DNA of 64,000 nucleotides from Theristus sp. LFF4_11 (Eukaryota > Nematoda > Chromadorea > Monhysterida > Xyalidae), in assembly GCA_030248135.1 (NCBI GenBank), contig JASANC010004953.1:31567-95566 (forward strand), written 5' to 3'. Both the position numbers and the translations under genes were made by a program. This document shows positions 26,301 through 33,790 of this stretch, one piece after another; positions within the stretch are counted from its first letter, which is position 1, and each line of letters begins with the position of its first letter. The notes beneath the pieces are model-generated. The model saw nothing but the letters and a program-made list of their open reading frames with translations, had not been told where the DNA came from and made no database searches.

Positions 26301-26784
26301 TCATTGAGAATTGTGGGTGAATTGAGAATTTTTCACTGAGAAGTCAGGTGTTGCGGAAAATTTAGGTTTTATTGACGTTTGCGGCAGGCTTGCTGAGAAA
26401 TAAGGTTTGCTGGGAATTTAGGCTCACTGAAAATTTAGGATCACTGGCAATTTAGGTTTGTTGAGAAATTAGCTACGCGGTCACTAAATACTGCTTCATG
26501 AATGCCCCTTAACGTTTGCAGGCTACCCGGCGATCGATGCACCGAAGTCGTTTGGCGGAAATAAAGTCGCGAATCGCGATGACTGGAATAAGCTGTTGAT
26601 GATGAATAAGGTGAAAAACGAAATAAAACAGTTCAAAACTAATATCGGTTGTTGCCGGTGTTGGGTTATACACGAGCATTTAATAAAAAATTGAAACTTT
26701 CAGACTCTGAACCTCAGCGAGTTGAACGACATACAAAAGTTCATTGAAGCATGGACGGGAAGTCCGGTCAACATGGCTGTGTGA
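8378..26784 (+). CDS. IFT172: Intraflagellar transport protein 172 (IFT172), 40 exons
   Basis: Encodes the largest subunit of the IFT-B complex, which carries cargo along the axoneme and is needed for cilium assembly and turnaround at the tip. Exons: 8378-8560, 8756-8868, 9299-9484, 10304-10379, 10633-10780, 11141-11210, 11605-11728, 12080-12175, 12537-12749, 13197-13300, 13493-13584, 13880-13944, 14065-14178, 14254-14355, 14823-15067, 15416-15506, 15803-15895, 16203-16280, 16397-16477, 16563-16730, 17195-17387, 17769-17923, 18183-18272, 18710-18919, 19439-19579, 19947-20089, 20298-20456, 21012-21192, 21448-21557, 21952-22087, 22293-22391, 22744-22917, 23888-23974, 24166-24285, 24404-24535, 24830-25060, 25524-25688, 26106-26256, 26522-26610, 26704-26784. 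All phases close, giving 1,762 residues against about 1,750 in vertebrates. WD40 propellers fill roughly residues 1-560 (for example [19 protein letters not shown]); TPR-like helical repeats follow ([21 protein letters not shown]). The start is the conserved [11 protein letters not shown]. Most introns carry MITEs or SINEs, yet the frame is intact. Confidence 0.97.
8571..8744. repeat. MITE family 1 copy (IFT172 intron 1)
   Basis: Left end CAGTTGAACTCTAAATTATAGG, core with two mirrored GCATGC/TTCTGTGC blocks, right end ACGAGTTCGACTGTA. It fills almost all of intron 1, stopping 11 bases before the next exon. Confidence 0.85.
8940..9030. repeat. MITE family 3 copy (TTAA-type)
   Basis: About 90 bases, palindromic: GGCATTCATGAAGCAGTATT on the left, mirrored by ATATTGCTTCAGGAATGCC on the right. 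Lies in IFT172 intron 2. Confidence 0.75.
9525..9876. repeat. Retroposon tail interrupted by a MITE family 5 element
   Basis: The (ACTG)n retroposon module is split at CTCTGGTA by an element of about 270 bases. The element begins CAGTACGGCCGAATAAATGA, ends near TTTAATCGGCCATACCG and is flanked by TA; the module then resumes TCATGCCGTGCACTGCAGAA. The uninterrupted copies show the empty site. TA target and CAGTA-type ends point to a Tc1/mariner-like MITE. Confidence 0.75.
9880..10050. repeat. MITE family 4 copy
   Basis: Contains the family hallmarks CAGTTTCATGCATGACGCGG and, inverted at the other end, GCACACGCATTCAGTCGCAG. Related copies are at about 10950-11100, 12268-12375, 19735-19890, 22505-22690 and 24575-24725, all in IFT172 introns. 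Confidence 0.65.
10455..10624 (+). repeat. SINE family A, 5'-truncated
   Basis: Starts within the tRNA-like head (GTCTGTGCGGTCGGGGGATC), continues through GAGAAAACTCGATGGACGCC and ends in AAAATCCC followed by (CAA)n. It lies about ten bases upstream of IFT172 exon 5. Confidence 0.75.
10950..11100. repeat. MITE family 4 copy
   Basis: Opens with GTTTCATGCATGACGCGAG and GAATTCAAAATTGG and closes with CGCATTCATTCTCAGAACCC. In IFT172 intron 5. Confidence 0.65.
11795..12020 (-). repeat. SINE family B, reversed
   Basis: Reverse copy of the SINE seen at 58548: the conserved 3' block (GGTACCAAACTCCGGCGG on this strand), a middle segment and a tRNA-like head (GGGGTTCGAGCGTTCC reversed, then CCTACACCTGCGCCAC). 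In IFT172 intron 7. Confidence 0.65.
12268..12375. repeat. MITE family 4 partial copy
   Basis: Right-hand part of family 4: TCGGCCCTATTTAGAGC, GAATTCCCGCGTCATGCATG, then GCGGGCAATGAGTCTTGGGA. In IFT172 intron 8. Confidence 0.6.
13030..13120 (+). repeat. Retroposon (ACTG)n tail
   Basis: CTCATGGTGTCTTACACTTC, then GTCGTGCACTGCAGAATAAA and (ACTG)n. Same module as at 405 and 58328. Confidence 0.7.
13309..13395. repeat. MITE family 3 copy
   Basis: Palindrome GGCATTCATGAAACAGTG ... TAATACTGCTTCATGAATGG in IFT172 intron 10, beginning within 10 bases of the donor site. Confidence 0.8.
13631..13812 (+). repeat. SINE family A, near full length
   Basis: Clear tRNA-like head with A box (GTGGCCTGGGTGGTAGCGCG) and B box (GGGGGATCGAGCCCC), then the body and the CATCGCCTAAAAT end. 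In IFT172 intron 11. Confidence 0.85.
14643..14797. repeat. MITE family 1 copy, left end lost
   Basis: Core mirrored around the GCTTTC/GCATGC blocks; right end CCGTATAATTTCGATTTCCG with ACTGTAA. Left terminal repeat mostly missing. In IFT172 intron 14. Confidence 0.7.
15225..15400 (-). repeat. tRNA-derived SINE, reversed
   Basis: On the minus strand there is a tRNA-like head GTGGTGGCGCAGTGGAAAGA followed by a B box GGTTCGATCCCCC, then a body of about 120 bases. A tRNA head distinct from SINE family A. In IFT172 intron 15. Confidence 0.6.
15608..15770. repeat. MITE family 1 copy, subfamily 2
   Basis: Ends are CAGTCTAACTCTATAACATA and GTTATAGAGTTTAGACTGTA, a variant terminal repeat around the same TGATTGGTTGGTGATCACGT core. 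In IFT172 intron 16. Confidence 0.85.
15955..16135 (+). repeat. SINE family A copy
   Basis: tRNA-like head (CGTGGCCTGGGTGGCAGCG), GAGAAAACTCGATGGGCGGC body and CGCCTAAAATCAC end. In IFT172 intron 17. Confidence 0.8.
16917..17078. repeat. MITE family 1 copy
   Basis: CAGTCGAACTCTAAATCAGC at the left, mirrored GCATGC/TCTGTGCAG blocks, right end TTGAGAGTTCGACTTTA. In IFT172 intron 20. Confidence 0.85.
17584..17741. repeat. MITE family 1 copy
   Basis: TACAGTCGACCTCCAAATTA to TAATTTAGAGTTCGACTGTA with TA borders. In IFT172 intron 21, about 25 bases before exon 22. Confidence 0.85.
17927..18118. repeat. MITE family 1 copy
   Basis: Left end GTCGAACTCTAAATTATAAG begins four bases after the exon 22 donor GT; right end TTTACGATTTCGACTGTC. 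The insertion lies as close to a 5' splice site as it could without destroying it. Confidence 0.85.
18577..18672. repeat. MITE family 3 copy
   Basis: GGGGCGTTCATGAAGCAGTA ... AATGCTGCTTCATGAATGCC followed by ACTTAA; palindromic, in IFT172 intron 23. Confidence 0.8.
19016..19252. repeat. MITE family 2 copy
   Basis: Inverted ends: CAAACGTGTCCGACTGAAAT with GACGTCATGTG on the left, GACGTCATTTTAGTCCGGAC with ACGTTTGAATAA on the right. Other good copies are 23622-23872 and 47018-47238. In IFT172 intron 24. Confidence 0.85.
19735..19890. repeat. MITE family 4 copy
   Basis: Near-complete copy: the GGTTCTGCGACTCATTGCG end (from about 19685) pairs with GCGCTCATTGAGTCTCGAAA at the other end; GAATTCCCGCGTCATGCATG internal. 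In IFT172 intron 25. Confidence 0.7.
20680..20835 (+). repeat. SINE family A copy
   Basis: CACCCTCGTGGCCTGGTGGT head, GGGGGATCGAGCCCCGCC B box, AACTCGATGGACGCTCTC, then CATCGCCTAAAAATCC. In IFT172 intron 27. Confidence 0.85.
21588..21739. repeat. MITE family 1 copy, subfamily 2
   Basis: CAGTCTAACTCTATAACATA at the left and ATGCTATACAGTTTGACTGT at the right. In IFT172 intron 29. Confidence 0.8.
22139..22271. repeat. MITE family 1 copy, internally deleted
   Basis: CAGTCGAACTCTAAATTATA to CCTATATTTAAGTTCGACTG with part of the right arm missing. In IFT172 intron 30. Confidence 0.8.
22505..22690. repeat. MITE family 4 copy
   Basis: GGACTCAATGCGTTTGCAGA at the left is the inverse of TGCGCGCATTGAGTCTCCGG at the right; internal GAATTCCCGCCTCATACATG. 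Best example of the terminal inversion in this family. Confidence 0.75.
22929..23396. mobile_element. C-rich inverted-repeat element
   Basis: Ends TACCGTATTACCCCCATTAA and TTATTGGGGGTAATACGGTA are inverted copies. Subterminal regions are multiple variants of CCACCAATAAACCCCC and long C runs, with two CCCCCATGGGGG palindromes. The middle is an ordinary A/T-balanced sequence without an ORF. It sits in IFT172 intron 32, starting 12 bases after the donor site. Confidence 0.75.
23622..23872. repeat. MITE family 2 copy
   Basis: CAAACGTGTCCCACTGAAAT ... ATTTTAGTCCGGACGCGTTT; complete, in IFT172 intron 32, ending 16 bases before exon 33. Confidence 0.85.
24575..24725. repeat. MITE family 4 copy
   Basis: GTTCTGCGTGTGCAGACGTA at the left; GAATTCCCGCATCATGCATG with AAACTGTTTTACC at the right. 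In IFT172 intron 35. Confidence 0.65.
25739..25868. repeat. ACGT-rich inverted-repeat element
   Basis: Ends AGGTCCGTTTATACCTGACG and CGTCTTGGCATAAACGGGCC mirror each other; the interior is a series of CACGTCACGTC and GACGTACGTCGACGTACGTC motifs. A similar but more degraded stretch is at about 25205-25335. In IFT172 intron 37. Confidence 0.6.
26462..26515. repeat. MITE family 3 half copy
   Basis: Only the right arm (AATACTGCTTCATGAATGCC followed by CCTTAA) remains, directly upstream of IFT172 exon 39. Confidence 0.7.
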
Positions 26785-26794
26785 ACAGAATCAA

Positions 26795-26800
26795 AATAAA
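26795..26800 (+). terminator. Polyadenylation signal of IFT172
   Basis: AATAAA 11 bases after the IFT172 stop codon, implying a very short 3' UTR. Confidence 0.6.
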
Positions 26801-26869
26801 CAACGATTTTGACATTATTTGAATGTGATATGGTTTCAGTTTCAACAATGTTTTCAACGGATAACGCTA

Positions 26870-26956
26870 AAGGGGCATTCATGAAACAGTATTTAGTGAC
26901 CGCATAGCTATGTTTCAACACAGCTGCGCGTCACACTGCTTCGTGAATGCGCCTTA
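26870..26956. repeat. MITE family 3 copy between IFT172 and chimaerin
   Basis: GGGGCATTCATGAAACAGTA ... CACTGCTTCGTGAATGCGCC with TTAA at the right border. The TTAA fits piggyBac-type insertion. Confidence 0.8.
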
Positions 26957-27579
26957 ACGCATAAAGTATCAGATACGATGTTAATAATTTGATGGTGATC
27001 TGTTGAGTTTGATTCACAACAAAATAATTCCAGAACGAAACGGAAAATGAATTCAAAGAAGCCAGCAGCGGTTAATTTTAGGGAAATAAAAACACACGAG
27101 CGATAAGAAGCCAAAGAAAAGCGCGTTTTTACTGAACACGCACACACGACGCGGTACAGTATGCAAACACACCACCCACACAATCCGCTCTTTTTTCTTT
27201 CGTATCGGTCATTGTTTTTTGTTCTGGCTCGTGTTCTGGTTCATCTGACAGGCAATTCGGTTTGTTTTATTGTTGGGCATTTGAAAAAAATCAGTTTGAA
27301 TGAACAAATGATAAAATCTGTAGCTTTGACTTGAATGAACCCACTGCACGAAAAAACAAAATTCAGATGAGTGAGATAAAGAGAAAAATGATGTCGTCGT
27401 CGCCGCGCACGCGCCGTTAACGTCAAACACAACTAAATAACTAAATCGCCGTCAAATAAACAAATAAAATAAAACGAGATTATGAATTAATTGACGCCTT
27501 TCTTTCGGTCGGCCTATTGAAATCATAATAAGTAGATAACGGAGCGCCCAGCCAAAAGCGTCGTCGTCGTCGCCGTGCG
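26957..27579. other. Intergenic region upstream of chimaerin
   Basis: No exon recognised. Mostly A/T-rich with a short GC-rich stretch just before the chimaerin start; presumably holds the chimaerin promoter and 5' UTR. No specific motif can be named. Confidence 0.5.
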
Positions 27580-30500
27580 ATGGATGCGTCCAATAACAAT
27601 TCCAATTCAAACAACGTGCTCATGTCAAACGGAGCGAACAACGCCGCCGGCGGCGGCGGCGGCGATTCGCCGAGTCGAACATACTGGAAGCACCACTTGA
27701 TGCTGCTCCAGGAAAGCGCGCCGAAACCGCGCCTCGTGGCCGCCAGTCAGCCGGTCTCCCGACGGCCGCCGTATTACGGTCGCGACTTTCACGGGCTAAT
27801 TCCGCGCGAGATCGCCGACCAACTGCTAGCCGTCGCTGGCGAAGGTCGGCGGTGGTTTTTTTGATGAATGATGAGAATGGGCTGCGTTTCAAATATAGTC
27901 GTTCCTTGAAAAACAATCGCTATGCTCGAGCGCTGCTCTCTAAAACGCAGTGCATTTTGCTGTGTTTCAATTATAGTCGTTGTTCCTTGAAACTGTATGC
28001 TTGAAAATCACGATGCTCGCTCGAACGCAGCTGTGGAGCATAGTTCATTTCAATTCCGTGAGAGTTATGCGCACAAAACTGTCGATATGGCAGCAGTGTC
28101 GTGTTCGCTATGTTGCCTGCTTGTTTCTTTTGCAGATTCAATTGATTGATTGGTGTTAGTTTGTGATGTGAGAGACAAAATATAGCAGGCAGGTCCTCAA
28201 AGTTGAGTCATCGATCAGGATAAAACCTGTCAGTTCAGGGGTTTATCGCTGAAAATTTTTATTCCACTGGAAATGTCGGCTTGCAATAATTCAAATGAAA
28301 GTGGTGTGTGGTGATTTTCTTTCACAACAAATCAGTGTGTCTCAAACATTGGTATCAATCAACAGTCATCCACACACGTAAAGTTGTCAACGAAAAACAA
28401 CCCTGCTCTAGCAAACAAAAATCACACAAAAAAACAAACCCATGCCATGCTCCACTCCGCAGGCGCCTATCTAGTGCGCGAGTCGCAGCGGTCGCCCGGC
28501 ACCTACACGCTGTGCATGCGTTTCGACGAGCAAACGAAAAACTATCGTCTGTTTTACGACGGCGCTCATTACGTCGGCGAGAAACGCTTCGAATCGGTCG
28601 AACAACTGGTGGCGGACGGTCTGATCTGCATGTATTTGGACAAGCACGCCTCCGATTATATACAGCGCATGACTGATGAGGCGAATTATGAGGAGGCACC
28701 GTACTCGCAGTACCAACGGCGAATGCTCCGCAAGACGGCGGCCGAGCAGCAGGGGGCGGGGACTAAGGTGGGCGGGGCTTGTTTTTTGGAGGCGGAGTTT
28801 GGAGGTTGTTTTGGGTTGGTGATGTTTGTGGGGAAGATTTGGTCGAAGATGTATTTTAGTACCATTGCGGACACTATTCACGCTGGCGGTCATGAACTTG
28901 GTTGCAACCTTCTTCGCGATCTTGTTCAAAGGTTTCCATCGTGTTATGCGACGCGATGCCACATTAACGGAAACTACAATCTGCAGTCAAACTCAATAAC
29001 ATATTCAACTAGCTGATTGGTTGGTGTTCACGTGATGCGTGCTTTCTGGTGCAGGAGCAGAACGGTCTCCCCGCCTCCACAGAGTGCAGCAAGCATTGCC
29101 TGCACAGAAAGCATGCATCTCGTGGTGATCACCAACCAATCAGCTAGCTGCTGTTGCATATGATATAGAAATCGACCGTGTGCGCTGTCAATTGAACCAA
29201 CCAACCAACACCCTATCCCTAACCAACTTGCATCTTGCATCAACATTCGACCAGCTAATCTACAGTTGAGCTCTAAATTATAGGAAATCAGCTGATTGGT
29301 TGGTGGTCACGTGATGCATACTTTCTGTGCAGGCGAACTCCTCGCCCACAGAAATCATGCATACCGTAATCCCAACCAATCAGCTAATTCCCTGTAATTT
29401 AGAGTTCCACTGTAATCGTGTCAATTTCCGCACAGGTTCCAATCGGGCCAACATCCGGCGCACACCAACCACACCAACACCAGCCAAAGTCGTCGTCGCA
29501 GGCACACGCCGTCGGCGTACTGCAACAACAATCCCAACCCCAATCCCAGCCAAGAAGACCGCTGTCGCAAATCGCCGACGCGCCGCAACAGAAGGCGCAT
29601 CGCTTCAAGGCGCACACGTTCCGGGCGCACTTCTGCGACTACTGCGGCAACTTCATGTGGGGCCTCGTGCAGCAGGGCGTCCGCTGCGAGGACTGCGGCT
29701 TCGCGGCGCATAAGAAGTGCTCGGAGAAGACGCGCATGGACTGTCAGCCGGACTTGAAGTCGGTTCACTTGTTGTTGTTTGTGGTTTTTTGCGATTCAAG
29801 TCGATTTTGTTTTTGCGCGATTCGCGAACATTCTGGCTGTGTGTACTCCCAGCTGGCTGGATTGGAACCTGTTTCCTTGTGCGTTTGCCTGACGCTGATG
29901 AAAAGCGCCGAATGAAATAGAACAGAACAGATTCTGTGTTGTTGCTGGGGATTTCAGGCGATGTTTTTAGCCAGGGCTAACCCAGAAAAGCGAACAGAAC
30001 GCCGTCGAGTTGGGCGCCGGTTTTCTCTGTCTTGCAGTGCCTATGCACCCCTCGGCGGGGCTCGATCCCCCGAATGCACAGACAAGAGTCGTCGCCCTGT
30101 CGCCTCCGTGGCTCGGTGGTTAGCACGTTCGCCTTCAACCCAGAAGGTGACGGGTTCGATCCCCCACGGAGGATGACAAACTGCCGCCAGTGTAGCTCTC
30201 TACTCTAATAACTACTCTGGTTTTCAACTAAAGCTTTCGGATTCGCTGCCCTACGGGGATATAGCGACCGCAGGCCACCGAAACCGAAATCGGGCTAAGA
30301 TCACTGGTGCTCCCAGGACAGAGCGGGGCTTAGAGGCTGTCCCCCTCACGTGGCGAGGGTATTGGTTCCACGGGATGGTGAGCCGTCCGTTCCCCAATCC
30401 CACCGGAGTTTGGTACCTTCGGGTTTCCGAAATCGGTGGGGGCGTGCTTCAAATATTAAAAAAAGAGTCTAACGCAAGACAAGATTTTTGTCTCAATTAC

Positions 30501-32000
30501 CTTGTTGATGTTCTGCAGCTGGCGAGTGTTGCAACTCATCATCAGCTCGGTATTGCGCCGAAAGCGTTGTTGTCTGTGCGTTCAGGGGATCGAGCCGCGC
30601 CAAGGGGTGTATAAGCATTTAATGACAAAGAAAACTCGATGGGCGCCCTACTCGACGGCGTTCTGAACGCTTATCTTGGTTAGCCCTGGCCTGAAAAAAC
30701 AAGCAGTTGCAAGCGTCGAAATCACTGTTCGCTTCGTTGTGAGACTCACCAAAACTACTGCCGCAGATACGTGAAGCGCATGTTCGCCGTCGATTTGTGC
30801 ACGCTGTGCATGGCGCACCAGTGCAACGTGCCGCCTGTCGTGACGAAATGCGTCGCTGAAATCGAGTCGCGCGGGCTGTTCGTCGAGGGCATTTATCGGA
30901 TATCCGGCAGTCACGAGGAAATCGAGCGGCTTCGGGTGGCATTTGACGTCAGTTCGAAACCGGTCCGTTGTTTTTGCTTTCTGCGTTTGTTCTGTCTTGG
31001 GATGGGATTTGTTGGATTCTGATTGGTGATTTTTTGCTTGGTTTCTTTGGATTTGTTTGAGTGCGCTGATTCGCTGCGAAAAGCTCAACCAATCGCTGGC
31101 GATCCTTGGTTGAACGCAGCCGCTTATTCGCCCGATCATGTGTTTGTTTCAAGAAAATTCGCAAACTATACGCAATCAACTGATTGCTTTGTGATCTGAT
31201 CACGTGATGCGTGCTTTGATCTGTGCCGAGCATACCCGTGCGACGATATGGAGTGCCAATGTGCCATTGGCGACACAGGTTTGAGGGCTGTGCACATCGG
31301 TACCCCACACCGTCGCGCGGGTCTGGTGCCGAGGTCCAGGCTGCCTCGTGATGCGTGACCACCAACCAATCAGCTGATTGCCTATAATTTACCGAGTTCT
31401 CGTGATGATGCCTGATCACCAACCAATCAGCTGATTGCCCACAATATCACCGAGTTCTCGACTGACTGTACATTTCCGTCCGTCCTTCTGCACGCCCAGG
31501 TCGACCTCTCCCCAGCGCGCGTCGAGGACATCCACTCCGTCGCGGGCCTCCTCAAACTCTACCTTCGCCTCCTGCCGCAACCGCTCGTGACGCATTCATG
31601 CTACCGAAGTCTACTCGCGATTTTGCGCTTGCCGCCGCAATCGCAACAGCATCGCAACAGCGACTACGATCGCCTGAAACTGATCCGCCAGTCACTCGAC
31701 GAGCACCTCCCACTGGCGCACTTCGAGACACTTCGAGTGTTGGTCGGCCATCTTGCTGTGGTCGCCGAACACTCGGCCGTGAACAAGATGACGACGGATA
31801 ATGTGGCGACGATCTTTGCGCCCACCGTGCTGCTACACTCGAGTCCGCAGAATGTGGCGATGCAGCTCGCGCACCAGGAGCAGAACGTGCTGCAGTATTT
31901 GATCGTGAACTCGCGCAAGTTGTTTCCGCCGGCGCCGCGAGTGTCGAGTGTCGAGTCGTCGAGTGTCAATCACGCGACTGACGCGGTGACGCCGTCGTGA
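27580..32000 (+). CDS. CHN: Chimaerin (SH2-C1-RhoGAP), Rac GTPase-activating protein
   Basis: Diacylglycerol-regulated GTPase-activating protein for Rac, acting at membranes in cytoskeletal and axon-guidance signalling. Exons 27580-27844, 28463-28767, 29436-29758, 30767-30947 and 31500-32000 join in phase to 524 residues. After an Asn/Gly-rich N-terminus comes an SH2 domain (about residues 65-165) with [14 protein letters not shown], the phosphotyrosine-binding FLVRES motif. Then a C1 domain (about 245-294) with all zinc ligands in H-x12-C-x2-C spacing ([19 protein letters not shown]). Last is a RhoGAP domain (about 300-510) with GIYRISG, whose Arg (about 342) is the arginine finger. The Gln/Pro-rich SH2-C1 linker, partly exon 3, is longer than in vertebrate chimaerins, as is the whole protein (about 460 in the human long forms). 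Introns 2-4 hold MITEs and SINEs. Ohnologue-level naming (CHN1 or CHN2) does not apply. Confidence 0.95.
28983..29178. repeat. MITE family 1 copy, subfamily 2
   Basis: CAGTCAAACTCAATAACATA at the left, GCATATGATATAGAAATCGA at the right (degraded). In chimaerin intron 2. Confidence 0.75.
29262..29414. repeat. MITE family 1 copy
   Basis: TACAGTTGAGCTCTAAATTA to TGTAATTTAGAGTTCCACTG with TA borders; 20 bases before chimaerin exon 3. Confidence 0.85.
29949..30101 (-). repeat. SINE family A, reversed
   Basis: AGGCGATGTTTTTAGCCAGG, then CTAACCCAGAAAAGCG and CGGGGCTCGATCCCCCG. This copy shows the uninterrupted sequence at the point where the 2.1-kb palindrome is inserted at 56048. Confidence 0.8.
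30102..30460 (+). repeat. SINE family B with tRNA-like head
   Basis: The first 72 bases fold like a tRNA: a CCTCCGT/ACGGAGG acceptor stem and GGGTTCGATCCCCC T-arm. The anticodon loop has six bases, and the sequence runs straight into a longer body, so it is a SINE head and not a tRNA gene. The body ends with CGGAGTTTGGTACCTTCGGG, shared with the SINE at 58548, then A-rich sequence. It abuts the reversed family A SINE, forming a composite in chimaerin intron 3. Confidence 0.75.
30570..30705 (+). repeat. SINE family A, 5'-truncated
   Basis: GTCTGTGCGTTCAGGGGATC, GAAAACTCGATGGGCGCCC, GGTTAGCCCTGGCC. In chimaerin intron 3, about 60 bases before exon 4. Confidence 0.75.
31145..31470. repeat. Compound MITE family 1 copy
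   Basis: Left arm without its end (CAATCAACTGATTGCTTTG), about 110 bases of unrelated sequence in the core, a right arm (ACCAACCAATCAGCTGATTG) and then a second tandem right arm ending GTTCTCGACTGACTGTA. Looks like a family 1 copy that acquired an insert and a partial duplication. In chimaerin intron 4. Confidence 0.65.
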
Positions 32001-32097
32001 GGGAAATCGGCGCTGGTTTAGGATGGAATTGTTGCGGGAGAGTTTTTGATGGGTTCTGGTCTTGAGACAGTGCACATGCTTGTGTGTGTGTCTGTGT

Positions 32098-32165
32098 AGC
32101 GGCATTCATGAACACAGCTACGCGTCAGGGTCACTAAATACTGTTTCATATGAATGCACCTTAAC
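32098..32165. repeat. MITE family 3 copy, deleted
   Basis: GGCATTCATGAA ... TACTGTTTCATATGAATGCA with CTTAA at the right; part of the left arm is lost. Confidence 0.7.
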
Positions 32166-32497
32166 TCAGAGTGCACAGTCTTCCAGACCAGGACTTTTTA
32201 TTGGATTAAACGTGTGTTGCGTCGAAAGTCTCCTCGTTGTGTCATAACAGTTTTTTTTTATTGTCCAGTCAAATATTTTCTGCTGGGTAAGGCTTGAGTT
32301 TAAGGCTTCAATATGATAAGGCTTGAGGTAGGTTGGTTGCGTCAATTTTTTTTCCATGGAAACGTGAGTGTACATGAACATCGATGAATATTGTTCGTTC
32401 TACCGGAAACCCGCTTGTCCAGGCAGACTTCTGCGCTGCTTGGCTGCGTCATGAACATAAGCAACATGCGAAATTCAGAGACCCGGGTGTTGTATTA

Positions 32498-32574
32498 AGC
32501 GGCATTCATGAAGCAGTATTTAGTGACGCGTAGCTACGCGGTTACTAAATACTGCTTCATGAATGCCCGTTTAT
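32498..32574. repeat. MITE family 3, most perfect palindrome
   Basis: GGCATTCATGAAGCAGTATT then TAGTGACGCGTAGCTACGCG and AATACTGCTTCATGAATGCC; preceded by TTAA. Almost uninterrupted inverted repeat of 77 bases. Confidence 0.85.
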
Positions 32575-33420
32575 TGTTTTTATTTATTGCGCATTTCTAC
32601 AAGATTCAGCGCGCGACAACTTGCTGCAGCTGTTTTTTTTCATTTTTTTATTTCGAAACGAAACATCCATACAAAGTGACATTCTCAATTGTGCACGCAC
32701 TGCGAACTGGCGACTATTGTATTCGCTTATTTTACTCGAAATTTCTGTTATTCGATATTTCAACATACATAAAACTGGATTCTTCAAACCGCACAACAAG
32801 TCATTCACAAATCATCAAACTTATTACGTTTCACTTCTCACATATTCCGAACAGTTGTTTACGTTTTGTTTTCAGACTTTGGTGCAAGCTTGGCATCTGT
32901 TGTCAGTTTCTATTTATTTAGGTGCCAATTTGGTTATTTTTTTTTTGCTTTTTTCGCTATTTTTTGGAATCTCACCATTGGTGGCTTGTTTATATGTCGC
33001 AGACACATGCATTATTATTATTCGTTTCCTTTATTTTTTTAAGATCAAGTTACAGCAAAATACTATAAATTCTGAAAAAAACATATAACTGAAAAACTCG
33101 ATATTTCACAAAATCTCATTTACAAGACACGCCCTAACAAAAAAATGTAACCCTTATTTTGCATCTTGAAAGAGCCGTGGATTTCTGAAAACTGATTTTT
33201 GAAAATCACAGGTGAAACACGACCAAATATGCAAACAATAGCAAGAAGAGTTCGTTGAAATGTAACAAAAATTGATCAAGAAGAAAAAAGTCATTGTCAA
33301 CAAATTCAATCGCAGCTCTCTGGTTGGCTGCATCATGCTGGTGAGACCAATCACTGAGTCTGTTCATTTCCGAAATCGATTCCACCAGTCTGTACTTTCT
33401 AATTTGTCAAACATCTAATA

Positions 33421-33670
<250 letters not shown>

Positions 33671-33790
33671 CCGAGTGAATGTTGTACTTATCTGCGGACG
33701 ATAACCAATAAAGGAAATACAAAAAAGGTCAAATTATCACCATCACCAGTCAAAAATCATTTTTTCTATAATCAACCGTTTTTCGTTTCC

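Larger units (their letters stand above)
32001..33420. other. Convergent intergenic region, chimaerin to SLC36
   Basis: A/T-rich with no recognised exon. ATTAAA at 32205 is a possible chimaerin polyadenylation signal. Holds two MITE family 3 copies, listed separately. The long open stretch at 32508-33088 is A/T-rich and shows no protein similarity I recognise. Confidence 0.5.

Noticed and set aside
30102..30175. tRNA gene
   Set aside because: Acceptor and T-arm pair well, but the anticodon loop has six bases, the D-arm pairs poorly, and the sequence runs directly into a SINE body shared with 58548.
32508..33088. Long open stretches as a gene between chimaerin and SLC36
   Set aside because: A/T-rich codons, no splice or homology support, and the frame includes a MITE family 3 copy.
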